Notes under the pieces: model-generated
The model's database searches: none
Told to the model about the DNA's origin: nothing
The model's input: only the letters and a program-made list of their open reading frames with translations
Part shown: positions 1 to 9,093 of the stretch, one piece after another
Numbering within the stretch: position 1 is the stretch's first letter
Layout of the letters: the number at the start of each line of letters is the position of its first letter
From: Aliiroseovarius pelagivivens
GTDB taxonomy: Bacteria > Pseudomonadota > Alphaproteobacteria > Rhodobacterales > Rhodobacteraceae
Reading direction: 5' to 3'
Assembly (NCBI RefSeq): GCF_900302485.1
Contig: NZ_OMOI01000002.1
Location: 372,001-436,000 of the forward strand
Length of the DNA stretch: 64,000 nt
Translations under genes and position numbers: made by a program

Positions 1-1
1 G

Positions 2-511
2 GCATTCTCTCCGCAATCCACGCTGGATGAAGGGCTGGTTCCATGGGAAGAGCGCTTCAACTCTGGCCGAAAACAGGATTGGTCCGGTCGCTACGCGGAT
101 GCGGCCCGACATTGCAGCCAAGCCGATCAGGTTTTTGTGGTGTATGACCCCTATTTTGAACCCGACGCCCGTCACGCCGCGCGCTATGACGGGACGAACA
201 TCACCTTTCTGAAAAGCTGGTACTCCTCGCATAAGTCCGCGCTGTTTCTGCGCCGGGCCGACATCCTGAAAACACTCGTGCGTGATGCAGCGGACGGGCA
301 ACTGACGCCCGCGCGTTACTATGCGCTTTACCGCACTCGGCGTGACCTTCCGTGGTTTCTGAACGGATTGGCCGACCGGTTACAGGCGCGAGGCCGGGAT
401 CAGCTTGCATTGCAACTGGCTGAATGGCTATCTGATCACAACCACACCGCCCTTGCGAACAAGGTGAAGCAGCGGCACCCAACAGGCAAAACGGATAAGA
501 TAAACACATGA
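2..511 (+). CDS. Unknown protein, 3' end only
   Basis: The frame is open from the left edge of the window and ends in TGA at 509-511, so the start lies upstream and about 169 codons are visible. I do not recognise a family. The visible part is soluble, with no membrane segment. It contains a stretch reading VFVVYDPYFEPDARHAARY near its start, and the C-terminal half is rich in Arg, Leu and Ala and probably helical. The stop overlaps the ATG of the glycosyltransferase gene by 4 bp (ATGA), so the two are almost certainly co-transcribed and translationally coupled. Context suggests a role in making or modifying a cell-surface glycan, but that is inference only. Confidence 0.6.
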   Translation, partial: AFSPQSTLDEGLVPWEERFNSGRKQDWSGRYADAARHCSQADQVFVVYDPYFEPDARHAARYDGTNITFLKSWYSSHKSALFLRRADILKTLVRDAADGQLTPARYYALYRTRRDLPWFLNGLADRLQARGRDQLALQLAEWLSDHNHTALANKVKQRHPTGKTDKINT

Positions 512-1620
512 CTTTAAGTGCCCCCTCGCTGGCTGACAGCATCTCGGACAAGATTGACGTACTGGACAACGCGCTTGTCGTGCCGCCCCCTAAAGGGGAC
601 GCCAACCGATCCGTTCAGAAGTCGGGCGTTCTGGATGCTGACGGCAATTTCGTCGCCAACAGCATAACATGGCGCAACACCAACCAGATCAACCTTGAAC
701 CCCCCATGCCTGCGGCCGAAGACATCGTCGAACTAAAGGGCAGGTACATGTTCGCGGGCCCCCTGTTTGGCCATTTCGGTCACTTCCTGGTGGAAAGCAT
801 TTGTCGCTTCTGGGCTGTGGATCAACTGCGTGACAAAATTGACGGAGTGGTCTGGGTTCCCAAATTCCAGAACCGCCCACAGCACGTTCTGAACGTCTTC
901 AAGCCTCTGTCCGAAATGCTGGGCATCGACGTTCCCCTGTTCAACATTGAAGACCCGACCCGCGTTGAAAAGCTGTACGTCCCGCAGCAGGGCTTCGGCA
1001 TGTTCGACATGATCGAAGGCGCACCCGAATTCCGTGATTTTGTGAACCGCATCAGCGATCACGCTCCGGCCCCCAAAGGCCCGGAAAAAATCTATGTCTC
1101 ACGCACGCAACTTCCCCCGCAACGCGGCAGTATTCTGGGCGAGAAGTTTCTGGAAGAGAAGCTTGAGGCCGAAGGCTATGTGCCTTTCCATCCGCAAAAG
1201 CACAACTTCCAAGAACAGATCGAAGCCTATCGCGCCGCACGCTACATTGTATCGACCGATTGCTCGCCTTTGCATCTGGCGGCACTTGTGGGTGACGCCG
1301 ATCAAAAAGTGGCCTGCATCGCCCGGCGCGCAGGAAATCTGGACCAGTACTTTGCCCGCCAGATGAAAGCCTTCCAAGGGATCGAGACCACCACCGTCAG
1401 CGCGCTCTTGCGCAACTGGATCCCGGAATCCGACAACCGCCCCAGCCGTGTATCCTTTGGCGAGGTCGACTTCACCGTCATGTACGAGCGTCTGAAAGAG
1501 GGTGGCTTTATCGAAGATTCCACCCCGTGGCAGCACTTGGACGACGATCAGCGGAAGGAATCCTTGGCCGAGCTGGAAGTGTCGCAGAAGCAGGCCTTCA
1601 AGCCGTTCGAAAGGAAGTAA
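508..1620 (+). CDS. GT61-family glycosyltransferase (DUF563)
   Basis: A 370-residue protein. Residues 88-97 read GHFGHFLVES, the HFxHFLxE-type motif seen near the start of family 61 glycosyltransferase domains, followed by a Trp/Arg-rich segment. Near residue 250 there is a STDCSPLHLAALVG segment resembling the conserved C-terminal GT61 region. No signal peptide or membrane segment is visible, so a cytoplasmic enzyme is expected. Family members transfer sugars to surface polysaccharide or glycoprotein acceptors; donor and acceptor cannot be told here. It overlaps the upstream gene by 4 bp and precedes a methyltransferase-TPR gene and a GSCFA gene, which fits a surface-glycan locus. Confidence 0.8.
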   Translation: MTLSAPSLADSISDKIDVLDNALVVPPPKGDANRSVQKSGVLDADGNFVANSITWRNTNQINLEPPMPAAEDIVELKGRYMFAGPLFGHFGHFLVESICRFWAVDQLRDKIDGVVWVPKFQNRPQHVLNVFKPLSEMLGIDVPLFNIEDPTRVEKLYVPQQGFGMFDMIEGAPEFRDFVNRISDHAPAPKGPEKIYVSRTQLPPQRGSILGEKFLEEKLEAEGYVPFHPQKHNFQEQIEAYRAARYIVSTDCSPLHLAALVGDADQKVACIARRAGNLDQYFARQMKAFQGIETTTVSALLRNWIPESDNRPSRVSFGEVDFTVMYERLKEGGFIEDSTPWQHLDDDQRKESLAELEVSQKQAFKPFERK

Positions 1621-1674
1621 TTCGACCCGCCGTGCAGACCCCAAGTGTGCAAACCTAAGCAGGAGCACCACATC

Positions 1675-3483
1675 GTGACCGATCCTCTTTCGACGCTCGC
1701 AATCCTGCACGGCACCGATAAGTTCGGCTATCACGACTACACGCCCAACTATTTCAAACTGCTGGCGCATCTGCGCGACAAGCCAGTGAAAATCCTCGAG
1801 ATCGGCGTCGGCGGCTATGCTGACGTCGACCGAGGTGGGCAGTCCCTGAGAATGTGGCGCGACTTCTTCAAGAACGGGGAAGTCACCGGGATCGACATTC
1901 AGAAAAAGACCTTGGATTTTGGCCCTCGGGTCAAGATCCTTCAGGGCAGCCAGGTTGACCCAGATTTTCTGCACGAGGTGATCGCAGAACGCGGTCCTTT
2001 CGACATTATCATCGACGACGGATCGCACCGAAACGAACACATCGTCGAAAGCTATCACCTTCTGTTTCCAACTCTTGCGCCCGGCGGCATCTATATCGCC
2101 GAGGATGTCCAGACCTCGTTCCATCCGCGGTTTGGTGGCTCTCTGACACTGGATGAACCCAACAGCGTTGGCTTCTTCGGTATATTGATGCAGCAGCTGA
2201 ACACAGACAGCGATGATCCCCTGATCCAAGACGTCGCGGGGATGGAGCGGTATCACAACATCATTGCCCTGCATAAACGTGACACGACAAGAGCGGACCG
2301 GGATGTGTTTACCTCATCTCTTTTCGAACGCTTTGAACACAAACTACCCAAGCTGATTTTCCACGGGCGTGACGATGTAGATCTGACCGCTTTGACAAAG
2401 CTGACGGGCCCCACGGCGACGGCGCAAAACGACAGTGCAGCTGACATCGCGATCTGGACCCTGTCCGAAGATGCACCTTTTGACGCCGATATCTTAGAGG
2501 CCCGCCTGTCTGACATGGGCGACAACAGCGTTCTGGTTCTGCGCAGTGATGATCCGGCACATGATTTCGATCCGAACGGAGAGGTGATGGAATATGCGAT
2601 GTACCGGTTCACCTTGGTCGATCATGTCGAGATCCTTGTTCACTATCCAGAAGCCACGATAGATGCGCTTGCCCCAATGGTGTATTCGATCGAGCGCACC
2701 CATGATGCGCTGACCTTCCATAAATCACCCAACGCTTACCCATCGAATTTCGCCTACGACGCCAAGAACCCACAGGCCTCGTCCGCGTTGGATCAGATGG
2801 AGACCGTGCTTGCCGATGCCACCGACGAAGGCGGACTTGTGCAATATGCAGAGATTCTGATCCGCCACCGCTCGCGCGAGGCGGCTGCGGGTATTCTGAA
2901 GCGGCTCGAAAAGCTTGGCGCAACGTCGCGCGAATTCTATCTGATGGCAGGGGCGTTGGCCCAGCGCGAGCGGCGTCTGGATGATGCCGAGCGGTTGTTC
3001 ACGACGGCGTTGCTCAAGTTCAAAAACGATCCACAGTTCAGCGTTATGTTGGCCGGGGTGAAAATCGGCAAACGACAGCTTGAAACTGCAGAAGAAATCT
3101 TACGCAATGCGCACGAGACGTCGCCAAGGGCGCGGGCCGTTATTGCTCAGTTGATTAAGGTTCTGACCCTTCGTGGGAACCTTCCCGAAGCAATTGATCT
3201 GGCTCGCAAATCCGTCACCATGTTCCCCCAGCCCGACCGCCCGGGCCGGTTCGTGCTGCTCGGCCAGTTGCTGCGGCAAGAGAACCGTCCAGACGAAGCC
3301 CGTAACGCCATTCAGAAAGCTTTGGACCTTGCCCCGGACAACCCGGATGCTCTGATCGAACTCGCCGAACAGGCGCTGATCGCCAATGATGTGCAAAGCG
3401 CCCGGCATCTTGTCGAAAAAGTACAGGCCGCACATCCGGCCAATCCTAGCCTCGCTGCCCTTCTGAAACGGATCACTGACTGA
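1675..3483 (+). CDS. Class I SAM methyltransferase fused to TPR repeats
   Basis: The GTG at 1675 is preferred over the GTG at 1645 because AGGAG at 1661-1665 lies 9 bases before it; the product has 602 residues. Residues about 35-160 form a Rossmann methyltransferase domain: ILEIGVGGYAD (SAM-binding motif I), VTGIDIQ, then DIIIDDGSH and a PGGIYIAEDVQ segment. This resembles the small-molecule or sugar O-methyltransferases of the macrocin/mycinamicin type. The last roughly 200 residues are helical TPR-like repeats (for example AEELIARH-style Ala/Leu/Arg helices ending AHPANPSLAALLKRI). A sugar methyltransferase coupled to a TPR scaffold is plausible given the GT61 gene upstream. The acceptor is unknown. 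Confidence 0.78.
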   Translation: MTDPLSTLAILHGTDKFGYHDYTPNYFKLLAHLRDKPVKILEIGVGGYADVDRGGQSLRMWRDFFKNGEVTGIDIQKKTLDFGPRVKILQGSQVDPDFLHEVIAERGPFDIIIDDGSHRNEHIVESYHLLFPTLAPGGIYIAEDVQTSFHPRFGGSLTLDEPNSVGFFGILMQQLNTDSDDPLIQDVAGMERYHNIIALHKRDTTRADRDVFTSSLFERFEHKLPKLIFHGRDDVDLTALTKLTGPTATAQNDSAADIAIWTLSEDAPFDADILEARLSDMGDNSVLVLRSDDPAHDFDPNGEVMEYAMYRFTLVDHVEILVHYPEATIDALAPMVYSIERTHDALTFHKSPNAYPSNFAYDAKNPQASSALDQMETVLADATDEGGLVQYAEILIRHRSREAAAGILKRLEKLGATSREFYLMAGALAQRERRLDDAERLFTTALLKFKNDPQFSVMLAGVKIGKRQLETAEEILRNAHETSPRARAVIAQLIKVLTLRGNLPEAIDLARKSVTMFPQPDRPGRFVLLGQLLRQENRPDEARNAIQKALDLAPDNPDALIELAEQALIANDVQSARHLVEKVQAAHPANPSLAALLKRITD

Positions 3484-3582
3484 TCACCACTGGGATATTT
3501 TCTGGAGTTGCTCAGTATACCTTTTCCTTAAGGTCTTGAGGTGTATAACATTCTAGATGTTTTTCAATTATTGGGTAACCGG

Positions 3583-4926
3583 ATGACTGACCATCCCCTC
3601 GAGTCCATCCCGGGCGCAGAAGCTTTTCAAAGGATTCGGCGCAACAAACTGCGACGTTATCCCTCGCCCGAACGGGACGGGGACCGGCTTTACCCTTTGG
3701 CCTCGCCTGCCGCGAAACCGTCTTTCAGCATCCAGCAAACTGACACGATTTTCACCATCGGATCTTGCTTTGCGCGTAACGTCGAAAGCGCGCTGATCGA
3801 CAACGGCCTGACCGTGACCAGCCGCGAATTGGATCTTGGACCGATTGGTGAAAGCCTCGGGTTCGCTGCGAACTTCTATAACAAGTACTCGATCCACTCG
3901 GTCCTGAATGAAATCCGTTGGGCGCTCGAGCCTGAAACCTTCCCCGGCGAAGATATCATTTATCCGGTCAACAACGGCGAAGAATACGCTGACCTGCAAC
4001 TTGGCATGGCTCGGCTGAAGTATCCGCTGGACGAGATTATGGATTTCCGTCAGCGGTTTACGGGCGTCATGGGCCGTGTTCTGGACGCAGATGTGATCAT
4101 CATCACGCTGGGCTATGTCGAGACTTGGTATGACAACAAGCTGGGCATCTATCTGAATGTCTCGCCCCCGCAACCCATGGTGAATGCCGAGCCCGAGCGT
4201 TTCGAATTCCGTGTGCTCAGTTTTCAGGACGTGCTTGAAGGGCTTGAAGAAATCTATGCCCTTCTGACAAAGCACCGCTCCAAGCCGCTGAAGATGCTGT
4301 TGACGGTCTCGCCAGTGCCGCTTCTGTCTACGTTCCGCGATATGGATGTGCTGGTTGCCAACGCTTATTCCAAATCCGTTCAACGCGCCGCGCTTGAACA
4401 GTTCGTGCTGAACCGCGAAGGTGTGGACTACTTTCCGTCTTACGAGTTCGTCACTCTATCCAACCCGACCGTGGCTTGGTCGCGGGGTGACTATCGCCAC
4501 GTGTCACCGGATTTGGTGGCGCGGATCATGGCCAATGTCGTGCAAAGCTATATCGAAAGCCCGGCGGGTCAGGAAAAGGAAGACACACTCGAAGCGCTTC
4601 TGGCGTCGGCTCGGATGCTGGACAAGCTGGGTGACAGCGAAGACTTGTTCAAGCTTTACGACGCCAACAAAGATGTGTTCGCCAGCAGTGCTGAAGCTTT
4701 GGCCCTGTTCGGCAAGCGCTATGTTCAGGCGCGCGATTTCGAGCCCGCTTTTGAATGCTTCGAAGCTGCGTCAAAGTTGGAGCCCGCAACGCCCAATTAC
4801 CTTGAGCGCCTGATCACCCTTTGCCGTCCCTTGCGGTCGCCAGATGCGGCCAAGAACCTGTTGAAAGAACACGAACACCGCTTCCCCGAGCGGCGGGACT
4901 TCCGCGATCGGATCAACTGGTTCTAA
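3583..4926 (+). CDS. GSCFA-domain protein
   Basis: With the ATG at 3583 the product has 447 residues. An upstream GTG at 3541, with AAGG at 3530-3533, would add 14 residues, and the choice is uncertain. The diagnostic GSCFA motif is at residues 60-64 (within TIFTIGSCFARNVE). Further on are VIIITLGYVETWYD and LLTVSPVPLLSTF segments, as in GSCFA/SGNH-like hydrolase domains. The C-terminal part, about residues 330-447, looks like TPR-type helices. GSCFA proteins are linked to polysaccharide modification, though their chemistry is poorly defined. Its position after GT61 and methyltransferase genes supports a surface-glycan role. Confidence 0.82.
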   Translation: MTDHPLESIPGAEAFQRIRRNKLRRYPSPERDGDRLYPLASPAAKPSFSIQQTDTIFTIGSCFARNVESALIDNGLTVTSRELDLGPIGESLGFAANFYNKYSIHSVLNEIRWALEPETFPGEDIIYPVNNGEEYADLQLGMARLKYPLDEIMDFRQRFTGVMGRVLDADVIIITLGYVETWYDNKLGIYLNVSPPQPMVNAEPERFEFRVLSFQDVLEGLEEIYALLTKHRSKPLKMLLTVSPVPLLSTFRDMDVLVANAYSKSVQRAALEQFVLNREGVDYFPSYEFVTLSNPTVAWSRGDYRHVSPDLVARIMANVVQSYIESPAGQEKEDTLEALLASARMLDKLGDSEDLFKLYDANKDVFASSAEALALFGKRYVQARDFEPAFECFEAASKLEPATPNYLERLITLCRPLRSPDAAKNLLKEHEHRFPERRDFRDRINWF

Positions 4927-4951
4927 GTGGGTCTGGCGTCGACTGCTTTGG

Positions 4952-5143
4952 TCAGTCTTCGATCTTGCGCGCCTCATCGACCAACATCACCGGGATGCCA
5001 CCACGGATCGGAAAGGCCAGATTGGCGGCTTTCGACAGCAGCTCTTGCTTATCCGCGTCATAGGTCAACTGCGTCTGCGTGACAGGGCAGACCAGTGCCT
5101 CGATCATGCGGCGGTCGAACTTGGTTTCAGCTGGGGTGGTCAT
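4952..5143 (-). CDS. Trm112 family protein
   Basis: A 63-residue protein with the Trm112 layout: [16 protein letters not shown], then the charged middle and [18 protein letters not shown] at the C terminus. Family members are small activators of methyltransferases; in bacteria the partner is often unknown. Only one Cys is present (in ALVCPVTQ), so a full zinc ribbon is not expected. Its start codon overlaps the stop of the LON-domain gene by 4 bp, so the two are one transcription unit. It ends 25 bp from the convergent GSCFA gene. Confidence 0.85.
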   Translation of the reverse strand: MTTPAETKFDRRMIEALVCPVTQTQLTYDADKQELLSKAANLAFPIRGGIPVMLVDEARKIED

Positions 5144-5784
5144 TGAACTTTCTCCTCGCCCGCGCCTTTGCGCAACGCAAATTCCATAAGAGTTACCAGA
5201 GTCTCACGGCGCGTTGGCAGCGAGGGGGCCTCTAGCAGAGCCTGCTTATCCTCGGCCGCAAAGGGGCACAACATGGATAGGGCATTGATCAACAACTCGT
5301 CCTCGGCCTCTTCAAGGCTTTCCCAATCGGTCTGCAATTCCTGCAGATTGAAATAGCGGGTCAGCAGCGCCAGAAACGTCTCGCGGTTCAGGGCGGTGTC
5401 ATGCTCGGCTTTGCCAAGGTCACGGTTGAAACTGTCCCAGCCCATCTGCGCTTTCAGATAGGGCATGAAGCCTGATTCCACCTGTCCCAGACGGAAGCGG
5501 GACACACCGGTCAACGTGATCATATAGCGCCCGTCATCGGTTTCCGTGAACGAGGTAATCCGCCCCGCGCACCCGATGCTGTGCAGCCGTGTATCCTCGC
5601 CGCATTCCTCGCCAATGGGTTGGATCATACCAAGCAACCGCTGGGGTGTTTTCAGCACATCGTCGACCATCGCAAGATAGCGCGGTTCGAACACATGCAG
5701 GGGAAGCCGGCCACGGGGCAAAAGCAGCGCGCCCGGCAAAGGGAAGATCGGAAGAGTATCCGGCAAGTCAGCTGATGAGATCAT
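5140..5784 (-). CDS. LON peptidase substrate-binding-domain protein
   Basis: A 214-residue protein consisting of a LON N-terminal domain alone, with no AAA or Ser-Lys protease part. The start shows the family pattern [28 protein letters not shown], and the middle has [30 protein letters not shown]. The LON domain binds unfolded substrates in the protease; free-standing versions are widespread, with unclear function. It is coupled to Trm112 by a 4-bp overlap and lies 27 bp downstream of the thioredoxin-TPR gene, so the three probably share a transcript. Confidence 0.85.
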   Translation of the reverse strand: MISSADLPDTLPIFPLPGALLLPRGRLPLHVFEPRYLAMVDDVLKTPQRLLGMIQPIGEECGEDTRLHSIGCAGRITSFTETDDGRYMITLTGVSRFRLGQVESGFMPYLKAQMGWDSFNRDLGKAEHDTALNRETFLALLTRYFNLQELQTDWESLEEAEDELLINALSMLCPFAAEDKQALLEAPSLPTRRETLVTLMEFALRKGAGEEKVQ

Positions 5785-5811
5785 GACACCAGTCTAGCGC
5801 GACTTTTCCAT

Positions 5812-6714
5812 TCACACAAAGATCATCGACGACAGCTTGCGACGGCCGGTCAACGCGATCGGATCCTTGGCGTCCAGAGCATCGAAAATGGTGAACAGCT
5901 GCTGCTTGGCGGCCGCGTCATTCCAGTCTCTATCCCTGCGGAAAAGCTCCAACAGCTCATCCACAGCACCCTGCACATCACCGTCTGCATTCATCGCAAT
6001 CGCCAGATCAAAACGCGACTGATGGTCGTCGGGGTTGGCGTCGACAGCCGCACGCAACTCGGCCAGGGGACCCGCGTTTTCGGCTTGGCGGGCCAGTTCG
6101 ATCTGGGCGCGGACAGCCTCGATTTCAGGCGCTTCCGAGATTTCGGCAGGGGCGCCATTCAGGGTTGCCTCGGCATCATCCGCGTTGTCCACGGCCAGAT
6201 GTGTGCGGGCCAGACCGGCATAGGCTGCGGCCGAGTTTTGATCTTCCTCAAGGATCGCAGCATAGGTTTGGGCAGCGTCCTGAACTTCGCCCGCTTCCAG
6301 CATTTCGTCAGCGGCGGCAATGGCATCCGCCAGCCCGCCGTCGCCCGCCAATTCGGCGACGCGTTCCACGAAAGCTTTGATTTCGCTGGGGGGGACCGCA
6401 CCTTGGAAACCATCCACAGGCTGCCCCTGAAAGAAAGCATAGACGGTCGGGATCGACTGCACGCGCATCTGGCCTGCGATCGCCTGATTTTCATCGACAT
6501 TCACCTTGGCCATGCGCACCTTGCCGCCTGCCTCGGTTACGGCAGCTTCCAAAGCGGGGCCAAGCGTCTTGCACGGGCCGCACCACGGCGCCCAGAAATC
6601 GACGATCACCGGCGCCTCTTGCGAGGCTTCGATCACGTCCTGCATGAAGGTTGCTTCACCCACATCTTTGATCAGTTCCACGCCCGCAGACGCGCCGTCC
6701 AGTCCGAATTCCAT
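5812..6714 (-). CDS. Thioredoxin-TPR protein (YbbN-like co-chaperone)
   Basis: A 300-residue protein. Residues about 18-125 are a thioredoxin fold with the redox motif WCGPC (Cys45 and Cys48). Residues about 130-300 are tandem TPR helices. This is the architecture of E. coli YbbN (CnoX), a chaperone-linked thioredoxin. E. coli YbbN has lost the CxxC redox pair, whereas both cysteines are kept here, as in many alphaproteobacterial members, so redox activity is possible. No signal peptide is visible, so it should be cytoplasmic. It is probably the first gene of a unit with the LON-domain and Trm112 genes. Confidence 0.85.
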   Translation of the reverse strand: MEFGLDGASAGVELIKDVGEATFMQDVIEASQEAPVIVDFWAPWCGPCKTLGPALEAAVTEAGGKVRMAKVNVDENQAIAGQMRVQSIPTVYAFFQGQPVDGFQGAVPPSEIKAFVERVAELAGDGGLADAIAAADEMLEAGEVQDAAQTYAAILEEDQNSAAAYAGLARTHLAVDNADDAEATLNGAPAEISEAPEIEAVRAQIELARQAENAGPLAELRAAVDANPDDHQSRFDLAIAMNADGDVQGAVDELLELFRRDRDWNDAAAKQQLFTIFDALDAKDPIALTGRRKLSSMIFV

Positions 6715-6769
6715 GGCTTTGGCTCCGTTTAATAGATTTACCGTTTATATGGCGTGGGTCAGGCAGGTT

Positions 6770-7558
6770 TTAAAGGTCGAATGTCGCGAATACCGGCGCG
6801 TGATCCGACGGCTTTTCCCAGCCGCGCGCATCGCGTACCACCCGCGAGCCGTGACCCGCGTTCGAGATATCGGACGTAGCCCAGACGTGATCCAGACGGC
6901 GACCTTTGTCGGCGACATCCCAATCACGGGCACGATAGGACCACCAGCTGTAAAGCTGTCCTTCCGGGATATCCTGACGGGTGATGTCGACCCAGCCAGC
7001 AGCGTCCTGTACGTCGCCCAGCGCCTCGACCTCGATCGGTGTGTGGCTGACCACTTTCAGAAGCTTCTTGTGCGACCAGACGTCATCTTCGCGCGGAGCG
7101 ATGTTCAAATCGCCCACAAGAATAGATTTCGACGGTTTTTCGCGCCGGAAATGATCGCGCATGTCGGAAAGATAATCGAGCTTCTGACCAAACTTCTCGT
7201 TCACTTCACGATCCGGCACATCGCCGCCCGCAGGAACATAGAAGTTGTGAACCGTCACACCGTTTTCCAGCTGCCCTGCGATATGACGGGCGTGGCCCAG
7301 CTCTGCGAAGTCGAAGCTCTCAGCCTCGACCATCGGGATGCGCGACAGGATCGCAACGCCGTTATAGCCCTTCTGCCCGCGCGCAACCATGTGGGTGTAG
7401 CCCAGCGCCGCGAAGCCCTCTAGGGGGATCTTCTCGACCGGGCTTTTACACTCCTGAAGACACAGCACATCAGGCGCTTCTTCTTCCAAAAGCTTCAGCA
7501 CAATCGGCTCGCGCAGACGGACCGAGTTGATGTTCCAGGTAGCAAGGGTAAAGCTCAT
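6770..7558 (-). CDS. xth: Exodeoxyribonuclease III
   Basis: The start at 7558 gives 262 residues beginning MSFTLATWNINSVRLR, the classical ExoIII N terminus. An AGGAAG ribosome-binding site precedes it; longer upstream starts would add a non-homologous tail. Catalytic motifs of the EEP nuclease fold are present: Glu in LQECK, GDLNIAP (Asp and Asn), the DHVWAT segment and the terminal SDHAPVFA His. It should repair abasic sites as an AP endonuclease and 3' exonuclease. It is transcribed away from the LytTR gene. Confidence 0.93.
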   Translation of the reverse strand: MSFTLATWNINSVRLREPIVLKLLEEEAPDVLCLQECKSPVEKIPLEGFAALGYTHMVARGQKGYNGVAILSRIPMVEAESFDFAELGHARHIAGQLENGVTVHNFYVPAGGDVPDREVNEKFGQKLDYLSDMRDHFRREKPSKSILVGDLNIAPREDDVWSHKKLLKVVSHTPIEVEALGDVQDAAGWVDITRQDIPEGQLYSWWSYRARDWDVADKGRRLDHVWATSDISNAGHGSRVVRDARGWEKPSDHAPVFATFDL

Positions 7559-7801
7559 CGGGCGTCTTCCTGTTAATGCGGGTTGTAGATCGCTTGAGCC
7601 ATAAGACTTGCCAGAAAAACAAAGCTGGCACCATTCAGAAATTATTTGCACCTTTGGAATAGAAAAGAGCACCAAGTGTATTGGAACACTGGCGCTCTAA
7701 CATCATGGTAAAAACTAATTACTCAACCCACCATCAAACGGCCAACCTGCCAAACAGCATTTTGTCGCGCCTCACTCCCCCATGACTGAGATTCTGATCG
7801 C
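7559..7801. promoter_or_regulatory. Divergent intergenic region, xth / LytTR gene
   Basis: These 243 bp are noticeably more AT-rich than the surroundings and must hold the promoters of both divergent genes. I could not identify convincing -35/-10 pairs or a clear operator. LytTR proteins usually bind paired direct repeats, and none is obvious by eye. Confidence 0.3.
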
Positions 7802-8674
7802 ATGAGAACACCAGCAAATACAGCCCGTTGGAACGAAATGCATGTAATTGCCATCAATGGCACACGCATTACATGTGATTGGAGCGTCCTACATCGCCTG
7901 CTCAGCTCTGGGCGGATGAATGGGGCGTTCATTTTGATTGCTCTTGCGCTTGCAACATACAAACAAACGCTGTTCAACATTCCTGCGCCCTACCTGACCC
8001 GCATCATTTTTTGGCTGATTGGCGTCTACTTGACCACTTTGTACTGGTACCTGCTGATCCGCGCGGTCCACCTGATCCGGGATCGCCTGAAGGTCGGAGC
8101 TGCCGTGTTCAACTATCCGGCAACGGCGATTGCAACCGTGGGGGCTGTTTTCACAAGCACGGTTTTGGTCAGCGTTCTGACGCAAAGCACTTTCCTGTCT
8201 GCCAGCCTGACTTTCGGCGATTTTGCGCGAAACTTGCTGATCGCCGGACTTGTGGAACTTCTGATCGTTACAAGCATTCTGCCCTTCTTTTGGGAGGGTA
8301 AAACCGCGGCGCCCTATCCAGCTGCGGCAAAGCCCGCCCCCCCTGAACCGCGGACCATTTTGTTCGACGAAAAGGGAATCCATCTCGCCTCGCTTCTGCA
8401 TGTCCGGTCGCAAGAGCATTACCTTGAGTTTGTATTCGAGCAGACCGAGCTTTTGTTGCGTGGTGCGTTGAAGGATTTCGTGGCGATGTGCGATGACACA
8501 GACGGAATTCAGTGTCATCGCTCGCATTGGGTCGCGAAGAAAGCGGTCACTGGCCGCAAGCGCCACGAGGGAAATCCGGTGTTGTTGCTGTCAAACGGCA
8601 ACTCCGTGCCAATTGCACGCGGCCGACTGGCTGACGTGAAAAGTTGGCTGATGCAGCACCGGCCCGAGGTTTGA
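7802..8674 (+). CDS. Membrane-bound LytTR-domain transcriptional regulator
   Basis: A 290-residue protein. Residues about 40-170 hold four hydrophobic segments (for example MNGAFILIALALATY, IIFWLIGVYLTTLYWYL, ATAIATVGAVFTSTVLVSVL, LIAGLVELLIVTSIL). After a Pro/Ala-rich linker, residues about 190-290 form a LytTR DNA-binding domain with the typical HYLEFVFE and QCHRSHWVAKKAV segments. It is therefore likely a membrane-tethered sensor-regulator without a phospho-acceptor domain. A shorter start at 7838 is possible. Its target is unknown, and self-regulation is common in such proteins. Confidence 0.8.
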   Translation: MRTPANTARWNEMHVIAINGTRITCDWSVLHRLLSSGRMNGAFILIALALATYKQTLFNIPAPYLTRIIFWLIGVYLTTLYWYLLIRAVHLIRDRLKVGAAVFNYPATAIATVGAVFTSTVLVSVLTQSTFLSASLTFGDFARNLLIAGLVELLIVTSILPFFWEGKTAAPYPAAAKPAPPEPRTILFDEKGIHLASLLHVRSQEHYLEFVFEQTELLLRGALKDFVAMCDDTDGIQCHRSHWVAKKAVTGRKRHEGNPVLLLSNGNSVPIARGRLADVKSWLMQHRPEV

Positions 8675-8687
8675 TCCAAGCGGATCA
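8672..8687. repeat. Small inverted repeat spanning two convergent stop codons
   Basis: TGATCC-AAGC-GGATCA is a perfect 6-bp inverted repeat. The first TGA is the stop of the LytTR gene, and the last TCA is the stop of the convergent glyoxalase-fold gene. It has no T-tract, so it is a weak or incidental hairpin. Confidence 0.45.
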
Positions 8688-9062
8688 GGCATAAGACACA
8701 ATTTCCCATTCCACACCGTCATGGTCATCGAAATAGAACCGCTTCCCCGGTTCGTAATCCGCGTGATTGTGGGGTTTAAAACCAGCCGCTTTTACCCGCG
8801 CTTCGGTGGCGTCGATATCGTCCACAACAACCCCGACATGGTTCAAACCGGCACGGGTTGTATAGGAATGCTGAGGGTCCTTGATCGCCATATTGGGCGT
8901 GTATAGAGCCACATAGCTGCCTTCATCCCCCACGTGGGCGGTGTAGCCGCCCGATATTGCATCACCTTCCCAACGGGTGGTCCAGCCGAACACAGCGCCC
9001 AACCATGCGGCGGTTGCTTTAGGGTCGCTTACGGTCACATTCACATGCTCTAGATTTGCCAT
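8685..9062 (-). CDS. VOC (glyoxalase-fold) family protein
   Basis: The start at 9062 is set by AAGGAGG a few bases upstream and gives 125 residues beginning MANLEHVNVTVSDPKAT. It has the two beta-alpha-beta-beta-beta modules of the VOC fold: the first with WLGAVFGWTTRWEG, the second with LNHVGVVVDDIDATEARVKAAGF and a terminal FYFDDHDGVEWEIVSY. The His near the start, the second-module His and the late Glu are candidate metal ligands. Members include glyoxalase I, dioxygenases and fosfomycin or bleomycin resistance proteins; the substrate here is unknown. It is divergent from soxR, and its promoter carries a SoxR-type box, so induction by redox-active compounds is likely. Confidence 0.85.
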   Translation of the reverse strand: MANLEHVNVTVSDPKATAAWLGAVFGWTTRWEGDAISGGYTAHVGDEGSYVALYTPNMAIKDPQHSYTTRAGLNHVGVVVDDIDATEARVKAAGFKPHNHADYEPGKRFYFDDHDGVEWEIVSYA

Positions 9063-9093
9063 TTTGGCCTCCTTGATCTTTGGTGCGACTCGG

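Noticed and set aside
1099..2274. Antisense frame of 391 codons across GT61 and the methyltransferase
   Set aside because: Crosses two real genes and their junction; no recognisable domain.
7723..7980. Minus-strand 85-codon frame between xth and the LytTR gene
   Set aside because: It overlaps the start of the LytTR gene, has no ribosome-binding site and no similarity I recognise.
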